Counted from the first letter of the stretch, positions 42,034 to 52,068 are shown. The stretch: DNA of 64,000 nucleotides from an uncultured Eggerthellaceae bacterium (GCA_958452575.1 CAUDUM010000005.1:137583-201582); one strand, 5' to 3'. A program made the numbers and translations. The notes: generated by a model from the sequence alone, not told the origin.

Positions 42034-43542
42034 ATGCGGCTTTCAATCGCTGAGATCATCGACGTGACCGGCGGCAAGGCCGTCGTCGCGGCGTCCGACG
42101 CCCAGGCGTCGGCGTGCGCCGTCACCTGGGATTCGCGCGAAGCGGGCGAAGGCTGCCTGTACGTGGCGCTGCCCGGCGAGCGGGTAGACGGCCATGACTT
42201 CGTGGAGGCCGCCATCCGCGCGGGCGCGGCTTGCGCCCTCGTCTCGCGCGAACCCGCCGAGGCGGCCCTCGGCGCCGCGCGCGCTGCCGGCGCCGCCATC
42301 GTCGAAGTGGCCGACACCCAGCAGGCGCTGGTCGATCTCGCGCGCTGCTGGCGCACCCGCCTAGGCGGACGCGTTATCGGCCTGACGGGCTCCAGCGGCA
42401 AGACGACGACGAAGAACCTGGTGCGCGACGTGCTGTCCGCGGCGTTTCCCGTGACGGCAACCTCGGGCAACCAGAACAACGAGCTGGGCGTCCCCCGGAC
42501 CCTCCTTGCGGCATCCGCCGACGACGGCGCCGTGGTGGTGGAGATGGGCATGCGCGGCAGCGGTCAGATCGAGCACCTCTGCGAATACGCGCATCCCGAT
42601 TGGGGGCTTGTCGTCAACATCGGCACCAGCCATATGGAGCTTCTGGGGTCGCGCGAGAACATCGCGCGCGCCAAAGCCGAGCTTTTCGAGGCGCTGCCCG
42701 AGGGCGGCTGGGCCTTCCTCAACGGCGATGACGACTTCGCGGGCTTCATGCGCGAGCATGCCCGTCTGGACGAGCGCGGCGTGCGCGTCGCGGTGTTCGA
42801 CGGGTCGCCCGACGCCGCCGAACGCATGCGTGCTGTTTCGGCAGGCGAGGGATCCGCTGGCGCTGCGCGATGCGGAGATGCTCTGGCATGGGCCGAGGAA
42901 ATCGATCTTGACGACGCGGGCTGTGCCTCGTTCACGCTCTGCCTGGCGGGATTTCCCGGCCAGGAGGAGGGCTGCACGGAGCGCGTGCGCTGCAAGCTGT
43001 CGCTGAGGGGGCTGCACAACGTGGGCAACGCCTGCTCCGCGGCCGCCGTCGGCCGCGCCTGCGGCATGACACCCGATGCGATCGCGGGGGCGCTCGGCGC
43101 CGCCCAGCCCGAGTCAGGCCGCGCGCAGGTGCTGCGTACGGCTGCCGGGGTGACGGTGGTCGACGATTCGTACAACGCCAACCCCGACTCCATGAGAGCG
43201 TCGCTGCGCACGTTCGCGGCGCTCAAGGCGCAGGGACGCAAGATCGCGATCCTCGGCGATATGGGAGAGCTGGGCCCGGTCTCAGAAGAAGGGCATGCCC
43301 AAGTGGGCTACGATGCAGCATCCGCCGGCGTCGATCTGCTCGTGTGCGTGGGGCCGCTTGCCCGGGGCATAGCGAATGCCGCCGTCGAGACGGGGCTTGC
43401 CGCGGAGCGCGTCGTTTGCGTGGAAGACGCCGCTGCGGCTTTGGCGTATGCGCGTCCCCTGGTTGGAAAGGGCGATGCGGTGCTGGTGAAAGCCTCGCAT
43501 TCCGTCGGTCTTGAGAAAGTGGTGGAAGGGCTGGTCGACTAG
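42034..43542 (+). CDS. murF: UDP-MurNAc-tripeptide-D-Ala-D-Ala ligase MurF
   Basis: 502 residues. ATP loop GLTGSSGKTTTKNL, then VEMGMRGSGQIEHL and VVNIGTSHMELLGSRENIARAK; C-terminal VVDDSYNANPDSM and GDMGELG. It adds D-Ala-D-Ala to the muropeptide precursor. The ATG follows the murE stop with no gap. An Ala/Gly/Glu-rich insert occurs around residues 262-290 (EGSAGAARCGDALAW), compared with typical MurF. Confidence 0.95.
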   Translation: MRLSIAEIIDVTGGKAVVAASDAQASACAVTWDSREAGEGCLYVALPGERVDGHDFVEAAIRAGAACALVSREPAEAALGAARAAGAAIVEVADTQQALVDLARCWRTRLGGRVIGLTGSSGKTTTKNLVRDVLSAAFPVTATSGNQNNELGVPRTLLAASADDGAVVVEMGMRGSGQIEHLCEYAHPDWGLVVNIGTSHMELLGSRENIARAKAELFEALPEGGWAFLNGDDDFAGFMREHARLDERGVRVAVFDGSPDAAERMRAVSAGEGSAGAARCGDALAWAEEIDLDDAGCASFTLCLAGFPGQEEGCTERVRCKLSLRGLHNVGNACSAAAVGRACGMTPDAIAGALGAAQPESGRAQVLRTAAGVTVVDDSYNANPDSMRASLRTFAALKAQGRKIAILGDMGELGPVSEEGHAQVGYDAASAGVDLLVCVGPLARGIANAAVETGLAAERVVCVEDAAAALAYARPLVGKGDAVLVKASHSVGLEKVVEGLVD

Positions 43543-43543
43543 C

Positions 43544-44593
43544 ATGTTCTCGTTCTTTTCTCACTATCCCACCTTCCTGGTGTTTTTGGCCATCGTGATC
43601 GCCGCGGCGTTGACGATGGCGTTCATGCCGCTGTGGATCCGCATGCTGCGCTCCAGCCACATCGGCCAGCAGGTGCGCGCCGACGGTCCCCAGAGCCATC
43701 TGGTCAAGCAGGGCACGCCCACCATGGGCGGCGTCGTCATGCTCGTCGCCGTCGCGATCACGATCGTGCTTGTGGCCGGGCCCTCGCCCGACACGTTCCT
43801 GCTGGCGGGCGCGACGCTCGTCGCCGGTGCGCTGGGCCTGATCGACGACGCCTCCAAGGTCGTCCACGAGCGCTCGCTGGGCCTGACCCCCAAAGCCAAG
43901 CTCGTCGGCCAGTTCCTCGTGTCGACGCTGTTCGGCCTTTTGGCGGTCAACCTCGTCGGCATCGCGCCGACCGTCGAGATCCCGTTTGTCACCACGATCG
44001 ACCTGGGCATCCTCACCTCCAACTTCACCGTGGGCGATGCGGTGATCACCGTCCCGTGGCTCTACCTCGTGTTCGTGGACATCCTGCTCATGGGCATGTG
44101 CAACGCCGTCAACCTCACCGACGGCCTCGACGGCCTTGCGGCGGGCACGGTCATGATCGTGATGATCGTCATGGCCGCCATCGCGTACCGCTCAGATCTG
44201 CTGGACCCCGCGATCTTCGCGGCGGCGCTGGCGGGCGCCTGTATCGGCTTCCTCTGGTTCAACTCCTATCCCGCCGACATCTTCATGGGCGACACGGGCT
44301 CGCTGGCGCTGGGCATGGCGCTCGGCTGCTTGGCGGTCCTCACCAAATCCGAGTTCATCGTGCTGATCATCGGCGGCCTGTTCGTCGCCGAGGCGGTGTC
44401 GGTCATGCTGCAGGTCTTCTACTTCAAGCGCACCAAGAAAAGGTTGTTCCTCATGGCGCCCCTGCACCATCACTTCGAGAAGAAGGGCTGGAAGGAGACG
44501 CGGGTCGTCGTGCGCTTCTGGATCGTCTCCGGCGTTTTGGCGGCCATCGGCTTTTTCATCTACTTTGCCGAATCCATGATGGTGGTGAGCTAG
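43544..44593 (+). CDS. mraY: Phospho-MurNAc-pentapeptide transferase MraY
   Basis: 349 residues with ten membrane helices. Signatures: QSHLVKQGTPTMGGVV, LGLIDDASKV, CNAVNLTDGLDGLAAG, MGDTGSLALG and the His-rich APLHHHFEKKG. It transfers phospho-MurNAc-pentapeptide to undecaprenyl phosphate to give lipid I. The start is one base after the murF stop, and murD starts one base after its own stop. Confidence 0.97.
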   Translation: MFSFFSHYPTFLVFLAIVIAAALTMAFMPLWIRMLRSSHIGQQVRADGPQSHLVKQGTPTMGGVVMLVAVAITIVLVAGPSPDTFLLAGATLVAGALGLIDDASKVVHERSLGLTPKAKLVGQFLVSTLFGLLAVNLVGIAPTVEIPFVTTIDLGILTSNFTVGDAVITVPWLYLVFVDILLMGMCNAVNLTDGLDGLAAGTVMIVMIVMAAIAYRSDLLDPAIFAAALAGACIGFLWFNSYPADIFMGDTGSLALGMALGCLAVLTKSEFIVLIIGGLFVAEAVSVMLQVFYFKRTKKRLFLMAPLHHHFEKKGWKETRVVVRFWIVSGVLAAIGFFIYFAESMMVVS

Positions 44594-44594
44594 C

Positions 44595-46115
44595 ATGGGC
44601 GCGTCAGAGCGACAGACCCTGATTCGCCGTGGGGCGGACCGGCTCGGCAACGTGCTCGTCTTGGGCCTGGGCAAAAGCGGCGCGGCGGTGGTCGACTACT
44701 GCCTGCCGCTTCTGGGCGATCGCGTGACGGGGCTCTACGTTGCGGCGGGAGCCCGTACGCAGGCCTCCGAGGAGGCCGCTCGGCGCTTCGGCGAGAAGGG
44801 CGCCGTCGTCGCGTTCGGCGACGATGCGGTCGATGCGCTGGCAGGGCAGGTTCCCGGCGGGCGGTTCGACCTGTGCGTGCCCAGCCCGGGCATCGCGCCT
44901 TCGACCGAGCTGTACCGACGCGGCGCGGAGCTTTCCGCGGAGATCGTCGGAGAAGTCGAGCTTGCCTGGCGCGAAAGCGCCCCTTCGTCGCGCTGGGTCG
45001 CCATCACGGGCACCAATGGCAAGACCACGGTCACCTCGCTTGCGGCGCACCTGCTGCGCGAGGCGGGGATGGATGCCGTCGCCGTCGGCAACATCGGCGA
45101 CACCTGCCTTGCCGCGGTGGCGGAGCGCCCCGACCGCGTGTTCGTGGCGGAAACGTCGTCCTACCAGCTGGAGTCCACGTCGCGCTTCGCCCCCGATGCG
45201 GCGGTGCTGCTCAACATCACGCCCGATCATCTCAAATGGCACGGTTCGTTCGAAGCGTACCGCGATGCCAAGTTCAAGATCCTGGCCAACCTGGCAGAGG
45301 TTGCGGGCGCCACGGTGGTGCTCGACGCCACCGACGACGAGGTGCGCGCCAAAATCCGCTCGCTCAAGTCCCTGGATGCCGCCGAGCGCGGGTTCTCCTA
45401 CATCCCCGTCGGCACCAAGGCGGGCTATTCCGGCGACATGCGCGTCGCGTGCGGTGCCGACAACGCCGCCTTCGCCGATGCGGACGGCATGCTGACGGTA
45501 GCGTTCGAGGGGACGGAGCACCGCCTTGTCGCGACGTCGGGTCTGCAGATCAAGGGTTCCCACAACGTGGGCAACGCCCTTGCCGCCGCCGCCGCCGCGA
45601 TAGCGCTGGGCGCGGATGACGAGGCGGTCGCGCGCGGCCTGCGCTCGTTCGCGCCGCTCGAGCACCGCATCGAGCCGTGCGGCACCATCCGCGGCGCCGC
45701 CTGCTACAACGATTCCAAGGCGACCAACGTCGACGCGTCGCTCAAAGCGATCGCGGCGTTTCCCGAGGCGCGTCCGATCATCCTGCTCGGCGGCGACGAC
45801 AAGGGTACCGACCTCGCCCCGCTGGTCGAGGCCGCCCATCGCCATGCCCGCGCCGTCGTGTGCTTCGGCGCGGCGGGCGAGCGCTTCGAAGGCGCGTTCG
45901 ACGCCGCGCAGGCGGATGCCCCGCAGGGGTTCTCGCCGCTACGCGCCGCTAACCTGGCCGATGCGCTCGACGCCGCCTGCGATATCGCGCAGGCGGGCGA
46001 TGTGATCCTGCTGTCGCCCGCGTGCGCGTCGTTCGACGAGTTCAGCTGCTTCGAGGAGCGCGGCCGGGTCTTCAAAGAGCTCGTCGCCGAGCGCGCCGCG
46101 CGCTTCGGCGCGTAA
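44595..46115 (+). CDS. murD: UDP-MurNAc-L-Ala-D-Glu ligase MurD
   Basis: 506 residues. ITGTNGKTTVTSL is the ATP loop; AETSSYQLESTSRF, LLNITPDHLKWH, NDSKATNVDASLKAI and LGGDDKGTDL are MurD-specific. It adds D-glutamate to UDP-MurNAc-L-Ala. It is slightly longer than the E. coli enzyme (438), with an Ala-rich N-terminal region and an insert in the central domain. Operon member, in close contact with mraY. Confidence 0.95.
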   Translation: MGASERQTLIRRGADRLGNVLVLGLGKSGAAVVDYCLPLLGDRVTGLYVAAGARTQASEEAARRFGEKGAVVAFGDDAVDALAGQVPGGRFDLCVPSPGIAPSTELYRRGAELSAEIVGEVELAWRESAPSSRWVAITGTNGKTTVTSLAAHLLREAGMDAVAVGNIGDTCLAAVAERPDRVFVAETSSYQLESTSRFAPDAAVLLNITPDHLKWHGSFEAYRDAKFKILANLAEVAGATVVLDATDDEVRAKIRSLKSLDAAERGFSYIPVGTKAGYSGDMRVACGADNAAFADADGMLTVAFEGTEHRLVATSGLQIKGSHNVGNALAAAAAAIALGADDEAVARGLRSFAPLEHRIEPCGTIRGAACYNDSKATNVDASLKAIAAFPEARPIILLGGDDKGTDLAPLVEAAHRHARAVVCFGAAGERFEGAFDAAQADAPQGFSPLRAANLADALDAACDIAQAGDVILLSPACASFDEFSCFEERGRVFKELVAERAARFGA

Positions 46116-46127
46116 AGGAGGATCGTC

Positions 46128-47402
46128 TTGCCCTCCTCTTCGTCCCATACTCCGCGTCAGGTGCCGGCATCGGTCATGATGCCGCGCCTTCTGCTGATCC
46201 TGTCGGTGGTCGCGCTCACCATCATCGGATGCGTGATGATCTACTCCGCCTCCATCGCCGAGGCGGCCAGCGCCGTGATCACCGCGACGGAGGACAACCC
46301 CGCCGGCGACAGCGGCAGCGCGCTGACCTACCTCACCGACCAGCTGCTGTTCGTCGCGCTGGGCGTCGCGGCGGCGGCGTTGCTGTGGAAGTTCCTGCCG
46401 TGCTCGATCTGGCGCGGCCCGATGCTGTGGATCGTGTGGCTCATCGCCTTCGTGCTCTTGCTGCTCACCGCTGTCATGGGCATCGCCGCTCTCGGCGCCA
46501 CCCGTTGGCTGACGCTCGGCCCGATCAGCTTGCAGCCCTCCGAGTTCGCCAAGATCGCTTTGGTTTTGGTGGCCGCGCGGCTGTTCAGCGACTACCGCGA
46601 CGGCACCTCCACCGCCAAGGAGATGCTCGTCCGCGCCTTCGTGCTCATCCTGATCCCGGTGGCGATCATCTTCGTCACGCAGTCGGATCTGGGCACCACC
46701 GTCATCATCGCGGTGGGCATCCTCGCCGTGATGTGGATGGGGGAGGCGCCCCTCAAGCTCATCGGCGGCATCTGCGTTCTCGGCCTGATCTTCGTGGTGG
46801 CGGCCACCGTGTTCACCGGCTACCGCTCCGACCGCATGCTGTTCCTCAACCCGTGGAACGACGGCGAGGACGGCCTGGGCAAGGGATTCCAGCTCATCCA
46901 CTCCTATTACGCGTTCTCGGAAGGCGGCCTGTTCGGCGTCGGACTGGGCAATTCGCGCGAGAAGTTCTATCTGCCCGAAGCCGAGACCGACTTCATCTTC
47001 GCGGTCATCGGAGAGGAGCTGGGCATGGTGGGCGCGTTGGCGGTCGTCGCGCTGTTCCTCCTGCTTTTGTACGCGGGCATGCGCATCGCCAAGGCGGCTG
47101 CCGACGATTTCGGCGCCATGGTGGCGGGCAGCTGCACGTTGATGCTGGTCTTTCAGGCGTTTTTGAATATCGGCTGCGTCGTGGGCCTTCTGCCCACCAC
47201 GGGCAAGCCGTTGCCGTTCGTCTCGTCGGGCGGATCGTCGCTCATCGCCACGTTCATCATGGTGGGGCTTATCCTGTCGGTGTCCAAGGAAGCCGGCGGC
47301 CCCAGCATCTACGAACGCCGACGCGCCGATCTGCGGGTGGTGCGGACGGCCGATTCTTCCGCGATGGCAGGGAGAAACGGGGATCTTCGCAGGGGGAGGT
47401 AG
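46128..47402 (+). CDS. ftsW: Septal glycosyltransferase FtsW
   Basis: 424 residues, about ten membrane helices; SEDS motifs LGATRWLTLGPISLQPSEFAKIA, DLGTTVI, NPWNDGEDGLGKGFQLIHSYYAFSEGGLFGVGLGNS and PTTGKPLPFVSSGGSS. FtsW polymerises septal glycan with FtsI. The start is a TTG (46128) after AAAGGAGG, an uncommon codon that could lower yield. The C-terminal cytoplasmic tail is Arg-rich. Confidence 0.95.
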   Translation: MPSSSSHTPRQVPASVMMPRLLLILSVVALTIIGCVMIYSASIAEAASAVITATEDNPAGDSGSALTYLTDQLLFVALGVAAAALLWKFLPCSIWRGPMLWIVWLIAFVLLLLTAVMGIAALGATRWLTLGPISLQPSEFAKIALVLVAARLFSDYRDGTSTAKEMLVRAFVLILIPVAIIFVTQSDLGTTVIIAVGILAVMWMGEAPLKLIGGICVLGLIFVVAATVFTGYRSDRMLFLNPWNDGEDGLGKGFQLIHSYYAFSEGGLFGVGLGNSREKFYLPEAETDFIFAVIGEELGMVGALAVVALFLLLLYAGMRIAKAAADDFGAMVAGSCTLMLVFQAFLNIGCVVGLLPTTGKPLPFVSSGGSSLIATFIMVGLILSVSKEAGGPSIYERRRADLRVVRTADSSAMAGRNGDLRRGR

Positions 47403-47406
47403 TGCA

Positions 47407-48513
47407 ATGAAAGCGGTTCTTTCGGGCGGCGGCACCGCCGGCCACATCAATCCGGCTCTCGCTTTGGCCGAGGAGCTTTCGCGGCGGGGATGGGAGGTCC
47501 TGTTCGCGGGCACGCCCACGGGTGTGGAGGCCAAGCTCGTCGCGGACGCGGGCATCTCGTTCAAAGGATTCGCCGCGTCGGGGTTCAACCGCAAAAAGCC
47601 CCTGTCGCTGATCAAGGGCGTCGCGACCATCCAGAAGAGCACCGGCGAGGCCAAGCGCTGGTTCAAGGAGATCCAGCCCGATGTGGTGGTGGGGTTCGGC
47701 GGGTACGTGTGCGTTCCCGTGGGGCGCGCCGCCGAGGCTTTGGGCATCCCGGTGGCGGTGCACGAGCAGAACTCGGTCATGGGCATGGCCAACCGCTATC
47801 TGGCGCGCCGCGCAGCCGCCATCTGCCTGACCTACGAGCATGCCGCTTCGGCGCTTGACGGTGCCGAACGCGAGCGCGTCGTGCTGACCGGCAACCCGGT
47901 CCGCTCCCAGGTGCTTAAGGCCACGCGCGAGGCGGGCCGCGCCATGCTGGGCATCCCCGAAGACGCGCGCATGCTCCTCGTCACCGGCGGCAGCCTGGGT
48001 GCCCGCCATGTCAACCAGGCGGTCATGGCGCTCAAAGACGAGCTGCTCTCCCGCGCCGATCTGCATATCGTCCATTTGACGGGCAGGCGCGAATACGAGT
48101 CGGTCAAGCGCGACCTTGCCCTCACCGACGAGCAGGCGGCACGTTGGCAGATCATCGACTACCAGGACCGTATGGGCGATTGCATGGCGGCGGCGGACGT
48201 GATCGTCTCGCGCGCGGGAGCATCGTCGCTCGCCGAGATCTCCGCCTTGGCCGTGCCGGCGCTGCTCGTCCCGTTCCCGGCGGCGACGGAGGATCACCAG
48301 ACCATGAACGCGCGCGCTTACGTGGAGGCGGGGTGCGCCTACCTGGTCCCCGACGCCGAGGTCGAGCAGCCGGGATTCGCCGACAAGCTTCTGCGCCTTA
48401 TCGACGACGCCGGCGAGCGCGAGCGCATGCGGGATGCCGCACGCGCCCAGAACACCTCGGGCGCGGCTGCCAAATTGGCAGATGCTGTGATTGCGGCTGC
48501 AAACGCCCGATGA
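47407..48513 (+). CDS. murG: Lipid II synthase MurG
   Basis: 368 residues, GT-B fold. GGGTAGHINPALALAEEL at the N-terminus, VGFGGYVCVPVGRAA, HEQNSVMGMANRYLAR, and the C-terminal SRAGASSLAEISALAVPALLVPFPAATEDHQTMNA. It transfers GlcNAc from UDP-GlcNAc to lipid I. It begins four bases after the ftsW stop. Confidence 0.96.
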   Translation: MKAVLSGGGTAGHINPALALAEELSRRGWEVLFAGTPTGVEAKLVADAGISFKGFAASGFNRKKPLSLIKGVATIQKSTGEAKRWFKEIQPDVVVGFGGYVCVPVGRAAEALGIPVAVHEQNSVMGMANRYLARRAAAICLTYEHAASALDGAERERVVLTGNPVRSQVLKATREAGRAMLGIPEDARMLLVTGGSLGARHVNQAVMALKDELLSRADLHIVHLTGRREYESVKRDLALTDEQAARWQIIDYQDRMGDCMAAADVIVSRAGASSLAEISALAVPALLVPFPAATEDHQTMNARAYVEAGCAYLVPDAEVEQPGFADKLLRLIDDAGERERMRDAARAQNTSGAAAKLADAVIAAANAR

Positions 48514-48570
48514 GCGGCTATCATAGATCGGATGCGAAAACTCACACCTAGCGAAAGCGAGTGCAACATA

Positions 48571-50019
48571 ATGGAACGCGACCACAACGCGCCGGAGCGC
48601 ATACGCTCGGTTCACTTCATCGGCGTCGGCGGCGTCGGGATGAGCGGCATCGCCCGCGTCGCCCATGATCAGGGGATGCGCGTGAGCGGCTCGGACCTCA
48701 AAGAGAGCCGCTACACCAAGCAGCTGCGCGATGCGGGGGTCGAGATCCACATCGGGCATTCCCCGTCCAACATCTTCGGCACCGGCAAGGACGACGGCCC
48801 GGACATCGTCGTCGTGTCGACGGCCATCCTGGACAACAATCCCGAGCTTGCCAGCGCACGCGAGCGCGGCCTGACCATCTGGCACCGCGCGCAGATGCTG
48901 GCGCGTCTGGGCGATGGGCTGGACACGCTGGCGGTCGCGGGCACGCATGGCAAGACGACCACGTCGTCCATGCTCGCAAGCGTCTTGGACGCGCTGGGCG
49001 AGGACCCCACGTTCCTCATCGGCGGCATCGTGCGCTCCTACGGCACCAACGCGCGTTCGGGCACGGGCCGCTACTACGCGGTCGAGGCGGATGAGAGCGA
49101 CAAGTCCTTCCGGTTCCTCTCGCCCAAGGCGGTGCTCGTCACCAACATCGAGGCGGATCATCTCGACCACTATCGCGATCTGGGCGAGATCTACGAGAAG
49201 TTCCAGGCGTTCATCGCGTCGGTCCCCGACGACGGCGTGGCGGTGGTGTGCGGCGACGACAAGGCGCTGTACGACCTTGCCCGCTCGACGGGCGACCGCG
49301 TCGTGTCGTACGGCTTCGACGAGGGCTGCGACGTCGTGATCGAAACCTACGAGCATCAGGGCGTGGGCAGCGCTTATGCCCTGCGCATGCCCGACGGGCG
49401 CAGGATCGCCGGCTCGCTCAAGCAGAACCCCGGCCGCCACAACGTGGCCAACGCCGCCGGCGTGGTGGCGCTTCTCGACGAGCTGGGCTTCGATGCCCAG
49501 AAGGTGGCCGACGCGCTTGCCGGGTTCGCCGGCGTCAAGCGTCGTTTCGACCTGGTCGGGCAGGAGTCGGGCATCACCGTCGTCGACGACTACGCCCATC
49601 ATCCCACCGAGATCAACGCGACCATCACCGCGGCCTCCCAGCTCGGCTATGGCCGCGTGGTCGTGCTGTTCCAGCCGCATCGGTATTCGCGCGTCACGCT
49701 GTTCACCGAGGTGCTGCGCGACGAGTTCGGCTCGGCGTTCGACGCCGCCGACGAGATCGTGTTCATGGACGTGTATCCGGCGGGCGAGGCTCCCGTTCCG
49801 GGCGTGAGCGGCAAGACGTTCCTCGATGTCGTCTTGGACCACGAGGGCCATCCGTCCGCCGCGTACGTGCCGCGCCGTGTGGAGGTCGTGCCGCATCTGG
49901 CCGACATGCTGCGCGAGGGCGATCTGGTCATCACCATGGGCGCGGGCGACGTGACCGCGATCGGCCCGCAGCTCCTCGACGAGATGCGCCGCCGCGCCAC
50001 GCCCGCGGAAGGCCGATAG
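48571..50019 (+). CDS. murC: UDP-MurNAc-L-alanine ligase MurC
   Basis: 482 residues from the ATG at 48571. HFIGVGGVGMSGIARV, GTHGKTTTSSMLA, EADESDKSFRFL, NIEADHLDHY, VVDDYAHHPTEI and FQPHRYSR are all MurC signatures. It adds L-alanine to UDP-MurNAc. An in-frame ATG at 48532 would add 13 residues; neither start has a strong ribosome-binding site, so the position is open. Located right after murG. Confidence 0.94.
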   Translation: MERDHNAPERIRSVHFIGVGGVGMSGIARVAHDQGMRVSGSDLKESRYTKQLRDAGVEIHIGHSPSNIFGTGKDDGPDIVVVSTAILDNNPELASARERGLTIWHRAQMLARLGDGLDTLAVAGTHGKTTTSSMLASVLDALGEDPTFLIGGIVRSYGTNARSGTGRYYAVEADESDKSFRFLSPKAVLVTNIEADHLDHYRDLGEIYEKFQAFIASVPDDGVAVVCGDDKALYDLARSTGDRVVSYGFDEGCDVVIETYEHQGVGSAYALRMPDGRRIAGSLKQNPGRHNVANAAGVVALLDELGFDAQKVADALAGFAGVKRRFDLVGQESGITVVDDYAHHPTEINATITAASQLGYGRVVVLFQPHRYSRVTLFTEVLRDEFGSAFDAADEIVFMDVYPAGEAPVPGVSGKTFLDVVLDHEGHPSAAYVPRRVEVVPHLADMLREGDLVITMGAGDVTAIGPQLLDEMRRRATPAEGR

Positions 50020-50022
50020 CGC

Positions 50023-50949
50023 ATGGTGGCGCAGCACGCGTCCGCCCTGGGCGCCCTTCTGGTCGACGAGCGCTTCGACGGCGAGGTCTATCCCAACGAG
50101 CCCATGGCTCGCCATACCACCTACCGCATCGGAGGCCCCGCGCGCTACCTGGTGCGCGTGGATTCCGTGGGCGCGCTGCGCCATGTGGTCGAATGCGCGC
50201 GGGAGTGCTCCGCGCCTTGGGTCGTGGTCGGCCGCGGCAGCAACCTCCTGGTTGCGGACGAGGGTTGGGACGGCGTGGTGCTCACCCTCGGGCGCGATTT
50301 CCGCAAGCTGCGCTTCGACGAGGAGCATTCGCGCTTCTTCGTGGGCGCCGGTGTGCCCCTGTCCTCCGTGGTGCAGGAGGCGTTCAAACGCTCGCTGGCG
50401 GGCTTGGAGTTCGCCGTGGGCACGCCGGGCACCATCGGCGGCGCACTGCGCATGAACGCGGGGTCGCGCGACGAATGGCTGGGCTCCCGCATCGTCGCGG
50501 TGACCACCTACAGCCCCGATCTGGGCATGAGGCGCATCCCCGGTTCCGAGGTGGCGTGGGGCTACCGCACCAGCTCGTTTGCCGCCGATGAGATCCTGGT
50601 GGAGTGCGAGATCGCGGTGGAGCCGGCGGATCCGTTCTTCATCCGCGGCAAGATGGAGGCCTCGCTTGCGCGCCGCAAGAAGACCCAGCCGCTCGACAAG
50701 CCCTCGTGCGGCAGCGTGTTCAAAAATCCCGAAGGCGATTCGGCCGGCCGACTCATCGAGCAGGTCGGCATGAAGGGCGTCATCGTGGGCGGCGCACAGG
50801 TGTCGGAGGTGCACGCCAACTTCATCGTCAACATCGGAGGGGCGTCCGCCCGCGATGTGATGGAGCTCATCCAAATGATTCGATCGAAAGTGGCGCAGGC
50901 TTATGGCATCGAACTTTCGCCGGAAGTCCGCTTCCTCGGATTCGAATAG
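50023..50949 (+). CDS. murB: UDP-N-acetylenolpyruvoylglucosamine reductase MurB
   Basis: 308 residues. FAD-binding segments ARHTTYRIGGPARYLV, VVGRGSNLLVAD and GLEFAVGTPGTIGGALRMNAGS; the active-site serine region is KPSCGSVFKNPEGDSAGRLIEQ, and VHANFIVNIGGAS closes the fold. It reduces the enolpyruvyl ether to UDP-MurNAc with NADPH. The start lies three bases after murC, and the ftsQ start overlaps its last 47 bases. Confidence 0.95.
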   Translation: MVAQHASALGALLVDERFDGEVYPNEPMARHTTYRIGGPARYLVRVDSVGALRHVVECARECSAPWVVVGRGSNLLVADEGWDGVVLTLGRDFRKLRFDEEHSRFFVGAGVPLSSVVQEAFKRSLAGLEFAVGTPGTIGGALRMNAGSRDEWLGSRIVAVTTYSPDLGMRRIPGSEVAWGYRTSSFAADEILVECEIAVEPADPFFIRGKMEASLARRKKTQPLDKPSCGSVFKNPEGDSAGRLIEQVGMKGVIVGGAQVSEVHANFIVNIGGASARDVMELIQMIRSKVAQAYGIELSPEVRFLGFE

Positions 50950-51928
50950 GCGCGCCTCCTCGCGCGCGGGATCGAGCCGCGCCGGGCGTCCTTCGAGCCG
51001 CAGCGCGCGTCCGTCGCGCGGCGGAGCGGGGGACTGGCATGCGGTCCCCGGGGGCCGCTACGGCAGCCAGGGCGCCCAGGGCCAGGATCGGCCGCTCAGA
51101 TCGGTGCGCATCGGGGACCTGGACCGCATCGAGCGCCAGGGCCGCGCCCAGCGCCGCTACAACCGCTACCTGATCCGCGTGGGGATCATCGCGGCCGTGC
51201 TCGCATTCCTTGCGATCGGTGCGGCGGTCGTGTACAACTCCAGCCTGTTCACCGTCCAGAACGTCCGCGTGACCGGCGTCGAGCACCTCACCTCCGAGGA
51301 GATGTCGGCGCTGGCGGCGGTGCCGTCGGGCACCACGCTTCTGCGCGTGGACACCGGCGCGATCGAAGACCGCCTCAAGCAGGATGCCTGGGTTCAGGAC
51401 GTCCAGGTCAACCGCGTGTTCCCCGACACGCTGGAGCTGGCGGTCACCGAGCGCCAGATCGCGGCGGTGGTCGAGGTGCCCACCTCGGACGCCAAGACGA
51501 CCCAGCCTTGGGCGATCGCTTCGGACCACATGTGGCTCATGCCCATCCCCGACCAGGACTCCGAGGCGGGCAAGCGCACCAGCGCCAAGGTGTACGAGGA
51601 TGCCGCGGAGGCTTTGATCATCAAGGACGTGCCGTTCGGCACCAAAGCGCAGGTGGGGACGTACTGCAGCGACGACAGCGTGCTCAACGCCCTCGACATC
51701 GTGTCGGGTATGACCACCGAGCTTGCCGGCAGGGTGAAGACCGTCTACGCGGAAGGCGTCGAGGAAACGCGTCTGATCTTGGACAACAACGTCGAGATAG
51801 CGTTCGGATCAGCTACCAGCATCCGCGACAAGGAGCGCGTGTGCCTGGAGATCATGGAGCAGCATCCCGACGCGGTCGCCTACATCAACGTGCGCGACGT
51901 CAACAGCCCCACCTACCGCGCGCTGTAG
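50903..51928 (+). CDS. ftsQ: Cell division protein FtsQ
   Basis: 341 residues. An unusually long basic Ser/Arg-rich cytoplasmic tail (residues 1-87), one membrane helix (LIRVGIIAAVLAFLAIGAAVVY), then the POTRA domain (LFTVQNVRVTGVEHLTSEEMSALAAVPSGTTLLRVDTGAI) and FtsQ beta domain (DAWVQDVQVNRVFPDTLELAVTER). It bridges cytoplasmic and outer parts of the divisome. The ATG lies inside murB, a 47-base overlap in another frame, suggesting tight coupling. Confidence 0.92.
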   Translation: MASNFRRKSASSDSNRRASSRAGSSRAGRPSSRSARPSRGGAGDWHAVPGGRYGSQGAQGQDRPLRSVRIGDLDRIERQGRAQRRYNRYLIRVGIIAAVLAFLAIGAAVVYNSSLFTVQNVRVTGVEHLTSEEMSALAAVPSGTTLLRVDTGAIEDRLKQDAWVQDVQVNRVFPDTLELAVTERQIAAVVEVPTSDAKTTQPWAIASDHMWLMPIPDQDSEAGKRTSAKVYEDAAEALIIKDVPFGTKAQVGTYCSDDSVLNALDIVSGMTTELAGRVKTVYAEGVEETRLILDNNVEIAFGSATSIRDKERVCLEIMEQHPDAVAYINVRDVNSPTYRAL

Positions 51929-51965
51929 AAAGTTGGTGCACTTGCGGAGGAGCTGCGCCGCTCGT

Positions 51966-51993
51966 TTGCAAATGCGCCGGCATCGTGTAAAAT
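51966..51993 (+). promoter_or_regulatory. Promoter upstream of ftsZ
   Basis: TTGCAA (51966-51971), 16-base spacer and TAAAAT (51988-51993), in the 140-bp ftsQ-ftsZ gap. It would let ftsZ be expressed above the rest of the cluster. Confidence 0.55.
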
Positions 51994-52068
51994 TGATCGG
52001 AGTGAGCGCTGCTCACACGCGTTTTTTCAACGCAGCAGATACGAACGCAGCAGGTTGTGGAGGACACC

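Noticed and set aside
47269..50874. Antisense open frame of 1201 codons over murG, murC and murB
   Set aside because: High GC leaves long frames opposite real genes. The sense proteins have all motifs; the antisense one is His/Arg-rich without a recognisable domain or ribosome-binding site.
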